Source: Pseudomonas sp. GV085
GTDB taxonomy: Bacteria; Pseudomonadota; Gammaproteobacteria; Pseudomonadales; Pseudomonadaceae
Reading direction: 5' to 3'
Length of the DNA: 64,000 nt
Assembly: GCF_003050925.1 (NCBI RefSeq)
Contig: NZ_QAOV01000006.1
Coordinates: 62,001-126,000, forward strand
The notes beneath the pieces were generated by a model, which saw nothing but the letters and a program-made list of their open reading frames with translations, searched no databases and was not told the DNA's origin. The position numbers and the translations under genes were made by a program. Positions 54,608-63,163 of the stretch are shown here, piece by piece; positions within the stretch are counted from its first letter, which is position 1, and each line of letters opens with the position of its first letter.

Positions 54608-56950
54608 ATGGCGAACAAACTCTCGCTCGGGCTGGTGATTGGCGGCGCCGTCGATTCCTCCTTGGGCGCCGCCTTCAAGAATGTCAGCGGCGAAATGAAA
54701 AAGCTTGAGGCGCAAACCACCCGCGCCAAAGGTTTGCAGAAAGTCATCGGCGAGACCATGCGTCTGCGCGATGAGTGGAAAAAAGCTCACGACAGCGGGG
54801 CGGCCAATGCCGACGCCTTGCTGCGTAAATTGGAAATCAACACCAACAGCTTGCGCAAGCAGGGTGTCGAAGTCGGGCGCCTGCGTCAGGAGTACCTGGC
54901 GCTGGGCAAGGTGGTGCGCAGCGCCGAGTTCAAAGCCAAGGGTATGGGACAGGTCGAAGAGGGGCGGGAGAGTCTGCGCAGCGGTTTCGGTACGGCAGTG
55001 GCCGGTACCACGTTGGCCGCGGTACCGACCAAGGTCAGCGCGGATTTTCAAGCGATCGTCCGCGACATCGCGATCAAGTCCGGTACCGCCAACACCCAAC
55101 AGGAAGTGGACACCGCCCGCGACATCGTCCAGACCTCAAAAGACACCGGCATGGCCAACACTCAGGTGGCCGACCTGGTGAACCAGCTGGTCGGTGGTGG
55201 CATGGAGTTGGCTGAGGCGCTGAAGTACGCCCCGGTGGCCGCCAAGTTTGCGGTCGGGCAGGGCGCGTCAGGCACCGACACGGCGAAAATGATTCTGGCG
55301 ATGCAGAACAACGCCAAGATCACCGACCCGAAGAAAATGGAACAGGCACTGGCGTCGGTTGCCCTGCTGGGCCAGCAAGGCAGCTTCGAGGCGGCCGACA
55401 TGGCCAAGTGGTTTCCGGAATTGTTGGCGCAGATGGCCAGCAGCGGCATCACCGGTCAGGACGCGGTGACCCAGCTGGGCGCCATGCTGCAGGTGCAGGT
55501 CAAGAGCGCCGGCAGCGCCGATGAGGCGGCGAATAACCTGAAAAACTGGATCGCGAAAATCGGTTCAGGGGAAACCGTCAAAGGTTATGCCGATGCCGGG
55601 ATCGACTATCAGGGCTCGATGAACGCCGCCATTGGCAAGGGCTTGTCGACCTTTGAAGCCAGTTTTGAACTGGCTCGCCGGTATGTGGAAAAGACCGACC
55701 CGAAAAAGGCCAAGCAGCTGAATCAGGGGCTGACCCAGATCAGCCAAGAGACGGACCCGGCCAAGGCGCAAGCGATGGCCGATGCCTTGGCCGCCACGTT
55801 GCGTACCGGCGATCTGTTTGCCGACATGCAGGTCAAGACGGCCCTGATGGCGTACACCCAGAACAAAAAATTCTACGCGGAGCTGAAAAAAAGCGCCTCG
55901 GACCCCAACGGCCCGCGCAAGGACATTCTCGACAAAAACCTGAGCGAACGTCGCGAGAGCTCATCGCAACGTTGGGCCGAAACCGGTCAGGCGTTCAACG
56001 ATTCGCTGCGGGCCATCGGTGATGCCCTGCGGCCGGCGACGGATGCGCTGGCCAGCGGTATCGGTGCAGCAGCGCGTGGCTTGACCGCCTTGTCTGAGGA
56101 GACGCCCAAGGTGGTGCTGGGCCTGGCGGCGTTGAGTGCCGGAGCCTTGCTGGCGGGCAAGGCCTGGGCCGCGCTGAAGATCGGTCGGGGGTTGGTGAAC
56201 ATCGCGCGCGGCTCGGCCGGCGACCGGTCCAACATCGTGCAGCGGGTATTCGTGACCAACGCGAATGACGGCGATGATGACGGGCTGGATCACGATCCAG
56301 GTCGAAAGGGAAAGGGTCCCGCAAGTCGGCCGTCCCGTGGCATGAAAGTGGGCGGGGCGCTGGCGGCGCTCGGTGCCGGCGTTCAGGTGTTGGACACTTA
56401 CCAGAACGCCACCACTCGCGATGAAAAGGCCGAAGGCTACGGCGAGGCGGCGGGTGGGCTTGCCGGTGGCTTGGCTGGCGCCGCCGCCGGTGCCGCCATC
56501 GGTTCGGTCATCCCGTTGTTGGGCACCGCAGTGGGCGGAATGATCGGTGCCTGGCTCGGGGCGTGGGGCGGCGGCGACGTCGGCGCGACCATGGGCAAGG
56601 CTTTATTTGGTGGGCCGGACACGCCAATCGTACCCAAAGCAGCGCTCGGCATCTTTCCCATGCCCGCCGGCCAGGGGGTTGGCGCGGTCGTTCGCTCGAT
56701 GGACAACGCCCCCACCGCGCCGGTCACGGCGGCGGCACTGATGTCGAGCACCGCGGCTAAGACACCCGAATGGCCGAAGGTCGATCAGCAATTCACCTTC
56801 GCCCCGGCCCCGGTGTTTCAGGTGCACGGCGATGTGAAAGACCCGGCACAGTTGGTCCAAGAATTGATGCCGTACCTGCGCCGTCAGTTTGAAGACTTCG
56901 CCCGGGAGGCGCGCGCCCGGCAGTTGTTTGATGCACCCCACGTGGGTTGA
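54608..56950 (+). CDS. Tail tape measure protein
   Basis: A 780-residue protein that sets tail length. Its N-terminal coiled coil spans about residues 20-110. A family core includes ADFQAIVRDIAIKSGTANTQ and FPELLAQMASSGITGQDAVT. Hydrophobic Gly/Ala helices near residues 490-530 and 600-660 (GLAGGLAGAAAGAAIGSVIP) could enter the host membrane. It follows the E/E' chaperones as in other myoviruses. Confidence 0.93.
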   Translation: MANKLSLGLVIGGAVDSSLGAAFKNVSGEMKKLEAQTTRAKGLQKVIGETMRLRDEWKKAHDSGAANADALLRKLEINTNSLRKQGVEVGRLRQEYLALGKVVRSAEFKAKGMGQVEEGRESLRSGFGTAVAGTTLAAVPTKVSADFQAIVRDIAIKSGTANTQQEVDTARDIVQTSKDTGMANTQVADLVNQLVGGGMELAEALKYAPVAAKFAVGQGASGTDTAKMILAMQNNAKITDPKKMEQALASVALLGQQGSFEAADMAKWFPELLAQMASSGITGQDAVTQLGAMLQVQVKSAGSADEAANNLKNWIAKIGSGETVKGYADAGIDYQGSMNAAIGKGLSTFEASFELARRYVEKTDPKKAKQLNQGLTQISQETDPAKAQAMADALAATLRTGDLFADMQVKTALMAYTQNKKFYAELKKSASDPNGPRKDILDKNLSERRESSSQRWAETGQAFNDSLRAIGDALRPATDALASGIGAAARGLTALSEETPKVVLGLAALSAGALLAGKAWAALKIGRGLVNIARGSAGDRSNIVQRVFVTNANDGDDDGLDHDPGRKGKGPASRPSRGMKVGGALAALGAGVQVLDTYQNATTRDEKAEGYGEAAGGLAGGLAGAAAGAAIGSVIPLLGTAVGGMIGAWLGAWGGGDVGATMGKALFGGPDTPIVPKAALGIFPMPAGQGVGAVVRSMDNAPTAPVTAAALMSSTAAKTPEWPKVDQQFTFAPAPVFQVHGDVKDPAQLVQELMPYLRRQFEDFAREARARQLFDAPHVG

Positions 56951-56959
56951 GGACGTGAA

Positions 56960-57817
56960 ATGGCGGATGAAAAAACTTACCTGCAGCACCTGCAGGGCGG
57001 GCTGAAGTACATGGTCGATGCCGGTGAAGCCGGCCGCACTGACCTGGAGTCGATGACCGGGCCTATGAATGGCGCGCTCAACGAAATCAGCGGGGCGGCC
57101 GATGCGCTGGAAGGTTTGCCCTTTATCAGCGAGGACCTGAGCGACAAGACCCGGCGTTTGCAAAGTGCAATCAACTCGGCCCAGGCCAAGATCGGCAAGG
57201 TCGCCAGCTTCTACAACCAGACCCAGCGCGCGCTGTCACAGTTTGATGAGCACTTTTCCGCGCTGGCCGTACAGATCGGCCGCTTTGGCGCGGCGTTCAA
57301 CAAGGTCGCCGGCAAGGCCAATGCCGCATTGGGCAACATCTTCCCCACCGAATGGTTTGCCGGCGACATGTCGCCGATTCCCGACGCGGTGAAGCCGTTC
57401 CCACACCTGCTGATCCTCTACCCGCTGAAAGCCAATGAACGGCCGTATTACTTCAACCTGGACACCGCCGCGTTTGACGAACTCCGGCGGCAGACGTCGT
57501 TTCGCTGGGCCGCGCAGGAGCGCCTGACCCGACGCCCGGCACAGCAGGCGGTGGGTCTGGGTGAGGAAAAAATCACCATCAAGGGCGCGATCTACCCGAG
57601 TTTCAAAGGTGGGCTGAAGCAGTTGGATAGGCTGCGCAGCATCGGTTCAAAGTTGCTGCCACTGAACCTGACCACGGGTTATGGCGAGGTGTTGGGCAAT
57701 TGGTGCCTGACCAATATTGACGAAGAGCAAAGCGCTTTGTTGCCCGGGGCGATCCCGCGCAAGCAGGGCTTTTCATTGGAGTTTGTCCGCTATGGCGATG
57801 ACCTGCAGAACAGCTGA
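56960..57817 (+). CDS. Tail protein U with N-terminal extension
   Basis: A 285-residue protein whose last 140 residues match P2 gpU (FPHLLILYPLKANERPYYFN... ITIKGAIYPSFKGGLKQLD). The first 130 residues form a helical extension not present in P2 U, similar to other Pseudomonas prophages. U completes the tail end near the tape measure. Confidence 0.88.
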   Translation: MADEKTYLQHLQGGLKYMVDAGEAGRTDLESMTGPMNGALNEISGAADALEGLPFISEDLSDKTRRLQSAINSAQAKIGKVASFYNQTQRALSQFDEHFSALAVQIGRFGAAFNKVAGKANAALGNIFPTEWFAGDMSPIPDAVKPFPHLLILYPLKANERPYYFNLDTAAFDELRRQTSFRWAAQERLTRRPAQQAVGLGEEKITIKGAIYPSFKGGLKQLDRLRSIGSKLLPLNLTTGYGEVLGNWCLTNIDEEQSALLPGAIPRKQGFSLEFVRYGDDLQNS

Positions 57818-57998
57818 CGGGGATCTGCTCGACACCCTGTGTCACCACTATTACGGCCACCTGAACCGCAGCGTCGAGGCGGTGCTGGCAGCCAATCAGG
57901 GCCTGGCCGATGAGCCACAACCGTTCCGGGCCGGTGTGCTGATCAGGCTGCCGGACCTGGTGGTCGAGACTGACAGCGTCATTTCGTTGTGGGATTGA
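57798..57998 (+). CDS. Tail protein X
   Basis: A 66-residue P2 gpX homologue (LysM-like): MTCRTADGDLLDTLCHHYYG, then FRAGVLIRLPDL. It overlaps the U gene by 20 bp. An ATG two codons upstream is possible, but 57798 gives the family N-terminus. Confidence 0.9.
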   Translation: MTCRTADGDLLDTLCHHYYGHLNRSVEAVLAANQGLADEPQPFRAGVLIRLPDLVVETDSVISLWD

Positions 57999-58010
57999 TC
58001 CTGTTACCCA

Positions 58011-58034
58011 GCCCGCCGAGTGCGGGCCTTTTTT
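58011..58034 (+). terminator. Intrinsic terminator after gene X
   Basis: GCCCGC pairs with GCGGGC around five bases, followed by CTTTTTTT. Confidence 0.85.
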
Positions 58035-58050
58035 TGTCTGAGGTGCCGAC

Positions 58051-59085
58051 ATGCAACCACTTTTTCGCATCGTCGCCGACGGCGCCGACATCACGGCCTT
58101 GATCAATGATCGACTGGTCTCGCTGCAGCTATCCGATCGGCCCGGCATGGCCTCGGATTCGTTCGAACTGCGCATTGATGACCGTGACGGCGCGGTGTCG
58201 CTGCCCGTCCGTGGCGTAAGTATCGAAGTCTACCTGGGTTATGCCGGCGCCGATCTGACGCGCATGGGCCGCTACACCGTGGACGAAGTGGCCGTCTCCG
58301 GCCCGCCGGACACCCTGGTGATCAGCGGCAAGGCCAGCGACATGCGCGGCAGCGGTAAAACCACCCGCAGTGGCAGTTGGGAGGATGTCAGCCTGGCGCA
58401 GATTGTGGGCGACGTCGCCGCGCGCAATGGCTGGCAGCCGTCGTGCTCGGTTGATACCCGGGTGCCGCGCATGGATCAGCTCAATGAGTCGGACTTCAAT
58501 TTCATCACCCGGGTGGCCAAGAAGCACGACTGCACCGCCAAGGTGGCCGACGGCAAGCTGCTGGTCTTGCCGCGACAGGGCGGACAGAGCGCCAGTGGTA
58601 AGACCTTGGCGATCATCACCCTGCAGCGCAGTGACGTGACCCGCTGGCAATTTCGCTTGAGCGACCGCAGTGCTCATCAGGGTGTCAGCACCCAGTACCA
58701 GGACAAGGCCAGCGGGGAATTATTGGTCTCGCACCTGGACAACCCCAATGTGCCCGAGGGCCTACCGCCAGTGCATACCGATCGGCACCTCTACCCAGAC
58801 CGCACGGCGGCCGACGAGGCGGCCAAGGCGCGACTGGCGGCGTTCAATCGCTCGACCGCCTCGGTGCGTCTCGACCTGCCAGGCCGGACCGACCTGTTTG
58901 CCGAAATCATGATCAAGGCGCGAGGCTTCAAGCGTGGCCTCGATGGCGAATACCTGGTGGAGTCGGTGGATCACACCTTCACCCCGTCCGGTTGGACGGT
59001 GTCGGTGGAATGCAACGGCGGCAAGGAGGGCAAGGCCAAGGCCTCCGGCAAGCCTGAGAAAGTCGTGCTTGAAGTGCCGGATTGA
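58051..59085 (+). CDS. Late control / tail hub protein D
   Basis: A 344-residue P2 gpD-type baseplate hub: MQPLFRIVADGADITALIND, LQLSDRPGMASDSFELRIDD, LNESDFNFITRVAKKHDCTA and YLVESVDHTFTPSGWTVSVE. It joins spike V to the tube. GAGG lies upstream of the ATG. Confidence 0.94.
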   Translation: MQPLFRIVADGADITALINDRLVSLQLSDRPGMASDSFELRIDDRDGAVSLPVRGVSIEVYLGYAGADLTRMGRYTVDEVAVSGPPDTLVISGKASDMRGSGKTTRSGSWEDVSLAQIVGDVAARNGWQPSCSVDTRVPRMDQLNESDFNFITRVAKKHDCTAKVADGKLLVLPRQGGQSASGKTLAIITLQRSDVTRWQFRLSDRSAHQGVSTQYQDKASGELLVSHLDNPNVPEGLPPVHTDRHLYPDRTAADEAAKARLAAFNRSTASVRLDLPGRTDLFAEIMIKARGFKRGLDGEYLVESVDHTFTPSGWTVSVECNGGKEGKAKASGKPEKVVLEVPD

Positions 59086-59097
59086 TCGCCCGGGCGC

Positions 59098-59250
59098 ATG
59101 AGTCGGCCCGAGTCAGAAGTTTCAAAAATCAACGTAAAAGGAGCGGCCAGTCTGGATGCGTCAACATTCAGCCTGGTCACCGTCCCCGCAGATTGTCCCT
59201 GCAAGTCCCGCCGAGGCTCCTGCTCTGTGCACAAAGCAGAGCGAGCCTAG
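59098..59250 (+). CDS. Possible 50-residue Cys-containing peptide
   Basis: The ORF begins MSRPESEVSKINVKGAASLD and ends CPCKSRRGSCSVHKAERA. In related phages a small Com-type zinc-finger gene often lies just before the methylase, but the Cys pattern here is not that of Com. No ribosome site. Weakly supported. Confidence 0.35.
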   Translation: MSRPESEVSKINVKGAASLDASTFSLVTVPADCPCKSRRGSCSVHKAERA

Positions 59251-59286
59251 CACCTGTTTATTTATACAGTAAAGGTCTTGCTCTCT

Positions 59287-60081
59287 ATGTCTTCACCCAT
59301 CATCCCTTGGATGGGCGGCAAACGCCGTCTGGCCGATCGTCTTATCCCGCTGTTTCCACCCCACGAATGCTACGTCGAAGTTTTTGCCGGCGGCGCTGCG
59401 TTGTACTTTATGCGACCCCAGGCAGCGCCGGTTGAAGTGCTCAACGACATCAATGGTGACCTGGTGACGCTGTACCGCGTGGTACAGAACCACCTCGAAG
59501 AATTCGTGCGCCAGTTCAAATGGGCGCTCAGCTCGCGCCAGGTGTTCGAGTGGCAGAAGATGACCCGCGTCGAAACCCTCACCGACATCCAGCGCGCCGC
59601 GCGATTCTTCTACCTGCAGCACCATGCCTTCGCCGGCAAGGTGTCCGGGCAGACCTTTGGCACCGCCACCACCACCCCGTCAATCAACCTGCTCCGTATC
59701 GAGGAAAACCTCTCAGCCGCGTGGCAGCGTCTGTCTGGCACCTACGTGGAAAACCTGCCCTGGCTTGAATGCGCCGAACGCTATGACCGCGCCCATACCT
59801 TCCACTACATGGACCCGCCGTACTGGCAGACCGCAGGGTATGGGGTGGATTTTCCGTTTGAAAATTACGAACGCATGGCCGATTTTATGCGCCGCTGTAA
59901 GGGCAGGGTGATGGTCAGCATCAACGACCACCCGGACATTCGCCGGGTGTTCGAAGGCTTTCACTTTGAGAGGCTGGACATCCGCTACACCTCGACCAAC
60001 CAGCGGCAGGGCAAGGCCGAGGTCAGTGGCGAACTGGTGATCATGAACTGGGAGCCAGAGGCGTTGGGAGGACTGTTTTGA
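59287..60081 (+). CDS. Phage DNA adenine methyltransferase (Dam family)
   Basis: A 264-residue N6-adenine methyltransferase of the D12/Dam class. SAM-binding FAGGAALYF and a preceding IPWMGGKRRLADRL element lie near the N-terminus, and the catalytic DPPY sits in HYMDPPYWQTAGYG. It could shield phage DNA from host restriction or alter GATC regulation. It is the last gene of the prophage, about 200 bp after gene D. The start MSSPIIPWM at 59287 fits the family. Confidence 0.92.
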   Translation: MSSPIIPWMGGKRRLADRLIPLFPPHECYVEVFAGGAALYFMRPQAAPVEVLNDINGDLVTLYRVVQNHLEEFVRQFKWALSSRQVFEWQKMTRVETLTDIQRAARFFYLQHHAFAGKVSGQTFGTATTTPSINLLRIEENLSAAWQRLSGTYVENLPWLECAERYDRAHTFHYMDPPYWQTAGYGVDFPFENYERMADFMRRCKGRVMVSINDHPDIRRVFEGFHFERLDIRYTSTNQRQGKAEVSGELVIMNWEPEALGGLF

Positions 60082-60088
60082 CGTGACA

Positions 60089-60121
60089 GCTATCGACTGT
60101 GGATTCAACCGGTCGACCAAC
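60089..60121. repeat. Repeat fragment at the right prophage edge
   Basis: GCTATCGACTGTGGATTCA followed by GGTCGACCAAC matches about 27 of 33 positions of 33554-33587. It lies eight bases after the Dam stop, close to where phage sequence gives way to chromosome. Confidence 0.5.
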
Positions 60122-60152
60122 AGGTTTGAGAGTCGTCCTTGAATTTCTCCTT

Positions 60153-61193
60153 CTATTTTTTCAGGCGGCGGGACTCGGGGGGCGCCTTGCTCTCTCGATA
60201 GGAAGCGACCCAATCCGAAGGTGTCTTGCCAAACTGGCTGCGGAACCAGCGTGAAAAATCACCGGCCGTGGAAAAGCCGAGCAGTTCGGCCACCTCATAT
60301 AATCGGCGTTTGGTGTTGGCCAAATACTCTTCGGCGAGTTCAGACCGTACAGCGTTGATGATCGTTGTGACACTCTCACCCTCAGTTGCCAGGTGGCGGT
60401 TAAGGGTGCGTCGATGCATGCCAAGATGCTGGGCAACCGCATCGACAGAACACAGTCCGCTTGGCAGCAGCATCTTGACGATCTGACGTACCCGCTGCGT
60501 CGGCTCGTCGCGCAGGTTAGCCAACTGCATGTCCAGCAATCGCTTCACTTCGCGATGCAGCGCCGGGTCCGCCTCAGGTATGGCCATATCCAAATCGCAC
60601 CCGCGGCAAACGATGGCATTGAATTCCTGAGAGAACTCGATCGCGGTTCCCAACACACGGTGGTGTACTTCAAGGCTGGAGGGGGGGGCGTGAGTAAAAC
60701 TGACCCTTACCGGCCGGAAGGTATAGCCGCTCAGAATGCACAACGTGCGCAGGATAATTCCGGTTGCTTGTTCAATCGCCTGGCGCCAGACGCCATGATG
60801 GCCCTGCATGTTCACCCCCACATGCAACAGGGTCAGATCGCCCACATCCTCAAGCCACAATTGCACACCGGCGTTATGCAGTCGTGTATAGCGAAAGCAA
60901 GATTGCAAGGCGGCGCGCAGTGTTGGCTCTTCACGGATAAGCAGCGCCAGCATGCCAAAGTTGGAAAGGTGCCTCTTTTCGGCGAGCAGCAGACCGAAAG
61001 CCTCCTGACCGGACAATCGGGCTGACTCCTCCAGCAGCCACCCGACCGAATCGCTACTGATCATGATGTTCGGATCGTCGAGGGCACTGGCCGGCAGCTT
61101 GGCCATCCGCAGTATACGAAAAGGATCGAGCCCCTCTGAACGGGCAACCTGTTCATAGTTGGTAAGGCTGGCACTCCGCGTCAGGGTATACAT
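60153..61193 (-). CDS. AraC-family transcriptional regulator
   Basis: A 346-residue regulator with an N-terminal arabinose-binding-type domain (residues 10-200, SEGLDPFRILRMAKLPASAL) and a C-terminal AraC helix-turn-helix pair (SVDAVAQHLGMHRRTLNRHL and LLGFSTAGDFSRWFRSQFGK). The start at 61193 has GAGG six bases upstream. It is divergent from the MFS transporter across 258 bp and probably controls it. Confidence 0.9.
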   Translation of the reverse strand: MYTLTRSASLTNYEQVARSEGLDPFRILRMAKLPASALDDPNIMISSDSVGWLLEESARLSGQEAFGLLLAEKRHLSNFGMLALLIREEPTLRAALQSCFRYTRLHNAGVQLWLEDVGDLTLLHVGVNMQGHHGVWRQAIEQATGIILRTLCILSGYTFRPVRVSFTHAPPSSLEVHHRVLGTAIEFSQEFNAIVCRGCDLDMAIPEADPALHREVKRLLDMQLANLRDEPTQRVRQIVKMLLPSGLCSVDAVAQHLGMHRRTLNRHLATEGESVTTIINAVRSELAEEYLANTKRRLYEVAELLGFSTAGDFSRWFRSQFGKTPSDWVASYRESKAPPESRRLKK

Positions 61194-61451
61194 GATTTCC
61201 CTCGTGTCCCAATTTCGCAAGATTGAGTCCTGCGAAGCTTAGTGCAGGATGCCCCATCAGAGCTACCTTCAGGCTTCCGAAAAAAATAGAGAGCGGAAGG
61301 TAATGGATACGCGCTAGAACCTACCGCGGTTCAACAGCACGGCCCTTGGTCATGGGGATGCTCACGCGTGTGGGCATTGAAGTCACTTTCGTAAGCCGTA
61401 GCGGCTACACGCTTGATAACAACAATAAAACTAAGACATTGAGGAGGCTGC

Positions 61452-62783
61452 ATGGCCTTTCACCCAATCGCCGCAGACGATGACGACTCCGGTGGAGTCG
61501 GCGTTGCGCGCCAATATGCCTGGATTGTCTTCGCGCTGACGTTCGGCCTGTTGATTTCCGATTACATGTCACGCCAAGTGCTCAACGCAGTGTTCCCGCT
61601 GCTCAAGAGCGAGTGGACACTGAGCGACGGCCAGCTCGGCCTGCTCAGTGGCATCGTCGCCCTGATGGTCGGTTTGCTGACGTTTCCCCTGTCGTTGATG
61701 GCTGACCGCTTCGGCCGGGTCAAGAGCCTGGCATTGATGGCGCTGCTGTGGAGCGTGGCCACCCTGGGCTGTGCCCTGGCGCAGGACTACCAGCAGATGT
61801 TCATCGCCCGGTTCATGGTCGGCGTCGGCGAAGCGGCCTACGGCAGCGTGGGCATTGCGGTGGTGATTTCGGTGTTCCCCAAACACATGCGCGCCACCCT
61901 GGCCAGTGCTTTCATGGCCGGCGGCTTGTTCGGCGCTGTACTGGGCATGGCCCTGGGCGGCGCGATTGCCGCCAAGCTGGGCTGGCGCTGGTCGTTCGCC
62001 GGCATGGCATTGTTTGGTCTGGTGCTTGCCGCGTTGTATCCGCTCATTGTCAAGGAAGCACGGATTGCGCCACAACGTGCCGCGCAGATTGCGAACAAGA
62101 CGGCTGCGGCGGTCAAGCGTCCGTTGCGCACGCTCTGGTCCAGCCGTTCGGTGGTGGCTACCTATGTCGGCAGTGGATTGCAGCTGTTTGTCGGCGGCAC
62201 GGTGATGGTGTGGATTCCCAGCTACCTCAATCGTTACTACGACATGCCGACGGACAAGGCCGGCGGCATGGCGGCGCTCATCGTGTTGTGCAGCGGTGTG
62301 GGGATGATTCTGTGCGGCATGCTCAGCGATCGGCTGTGTCGCCACTCACCGGAGCGCAAAGTCAGCCTGGCCATCGGTTTTTGCCTGGGCAGTTGCCTGT
62401 TGCTGTCGGCGGCCTTTGCCTTGCAGGCAGGGCCAGTGCAACTGCTGCTGATCTGCCTGGGCATGCTGATTGCCACGGGTACCACTGGCCCCGCCGGCGC
62501 AATGGTGGCCAACCTAACCCATTACTCGGTGCACGGTACGGCGTTCGCCACGCTGACCCTGGCCAACAACCTGCTGGGGTTGGCGCCGGGGCCGTTCATC
62601 ACTGGCCGGGTGTCGGACCTGATCGGTCTGCATGCCGCGTTTCAATTGGTGCCACTGGTCAGCCTCGCGGCGGCGGCGGTGTTCTTTTATGCCAAGTGTC
62701 ATTACCACAAAGATATTGCCCGGCTACACGGTGAGAGGGTCACTAACTCCGTCAGCGGCGCTGTATTAGAGGTGAAGTTGTGA
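61452..62783 (+). CDS. MFS transporter
   Basis: A 443-residue transporter with twelve predicted membrane helices. The MFS motif A is visible after helix 2 (LSLMADRFGRVKSLALM), and a second-half equivalent is MLSDRLCRHSPERK. It resembles the anion:cation symporter or spinster-like group; substrate unknown. GAGGAGG precedes the ATG. Divergent from the AraC regulator, its likely control gene. Confidence 0.9.
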   Translation: MAFHPIAADDDDSGGVGVARQYAWIVFALTFGLLISDYMSRQVLNAVFPLLKSEWTLSDGQLGLLSGIVALMVGLLTFPLSLMADRFGRVKSLALMALLWSVATLGCALAQDYQQMFIARFMVGVGEAAYGSVGIAVVISVFPKHMRATLASAFMAGGLFGAVLGMALGGAIAAKLGWRWSFAGMALFGLVLAALYPLIVKEARIAPQRAAQIANKTAAAVKRPLRTLWSSRSVVATYVGSGLQLFVGGTVMVWIPSYLNRYYDMPTDKAGGMAALIVLCSGVGMILCGMLSDRLCRHSPERKVSLAIGFCLGSCLLLSAAFALQAGPVQLLLICLGMLIATGTTGPAGAMVANLTHYSVHGTAFATLTLANNLLGLAPGPFITGRVSDLIGLHAAFQLVPLVSLAAAAVFFYAKCHYHKDIARLHGERVTNSVSGAVLEVKL

Positions 62784-62998
62784 GTCGTTGTTTACGTATA
62801 GATGTGTTTTTCGATTTCATTTGCCCCTGGTGCCTGATCGGCAAGCGCCAACGGGAACAAGCGCAGGGACAGTTTCGACGTGCCGCGTGTGCAGTTCGAC
62901 CGAAGGATGATGGTGGTGGGCTCACGTCCGCCGAAGCGCCGCTGGCCGCCATGAGCGAAGCACTGCGCGAAAGTGATCGCGAGCGGCAACCGGCATAA
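62780..62998 (+). pseudogene. DsbA-family oxidoreductase with internal deletion
   Basis: A 72-codon ORF joining an intact DsbA-type start (IDVFFDFICPWCLIGKRQ, with the CPWC active site) to what looks like the extreme end of such a protein (PLAAMSEALRE). A full protein is about 215 residues, so some 140 residues are missing. The ATG overlaps the MFS stop. A remnant. Confidence 0.65.
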
Positions 62999-63163
62999 CC
63001 CGACACATTCCTGTGCCTGCCGGCAAAAAAACCGCAGGCCGGGAGCGATTTATCGAGCGGCAATCTGCTCACTTCCACTCAACTCAAAGTCAATAACTAC
63101 CCGGTCGAGATCATCGACGGCCAGGCGTTCATTGCCACCCTTTCCGAGGAGTCCGCGCCATGA
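62999..63163 (+). pseudogene. Rieske-like C-terminal remnant
   Basis: Open frame without its own start. The end LLTSTQLKVNNYPVEIIDGQ resembles the last strands of Rieske ferredoxin domains, but the Cys-His cluster motifs are absent. Its stop still overlaps the yeiH-type start (ATGA), implying an ancestral operon. Confidence 0.45.

Larger units (their letters stand above)
20420..60120. mobile_element. Temperate myovirus prophage, lambda-type early and head genes with a P2-type tail
   Basis: The element runs from tRNA-Leu to between the Dam gene and the AraC regulator. It holds integrase, excisionase-like protein, CI/Cro switch, O/P-type replication, Q-type antiterminator, holin, terminase, capsid and contractile tail genes in standard order. 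The left boundary is well supported by the tRNA and integrase. The right boundary is inferred from the change back to chromosomal genes after 60081. Head and tail modules look intact, but no endolysin is recognised, so inducibility is uncertain. Confidence 0.9.

Noticed and set aside
59098..59286. Com-type translational activator before the methylase
   Set aside because: The Cys spacing does not match the Com zinc finger; only an unsupported 50-codon ORF remains.
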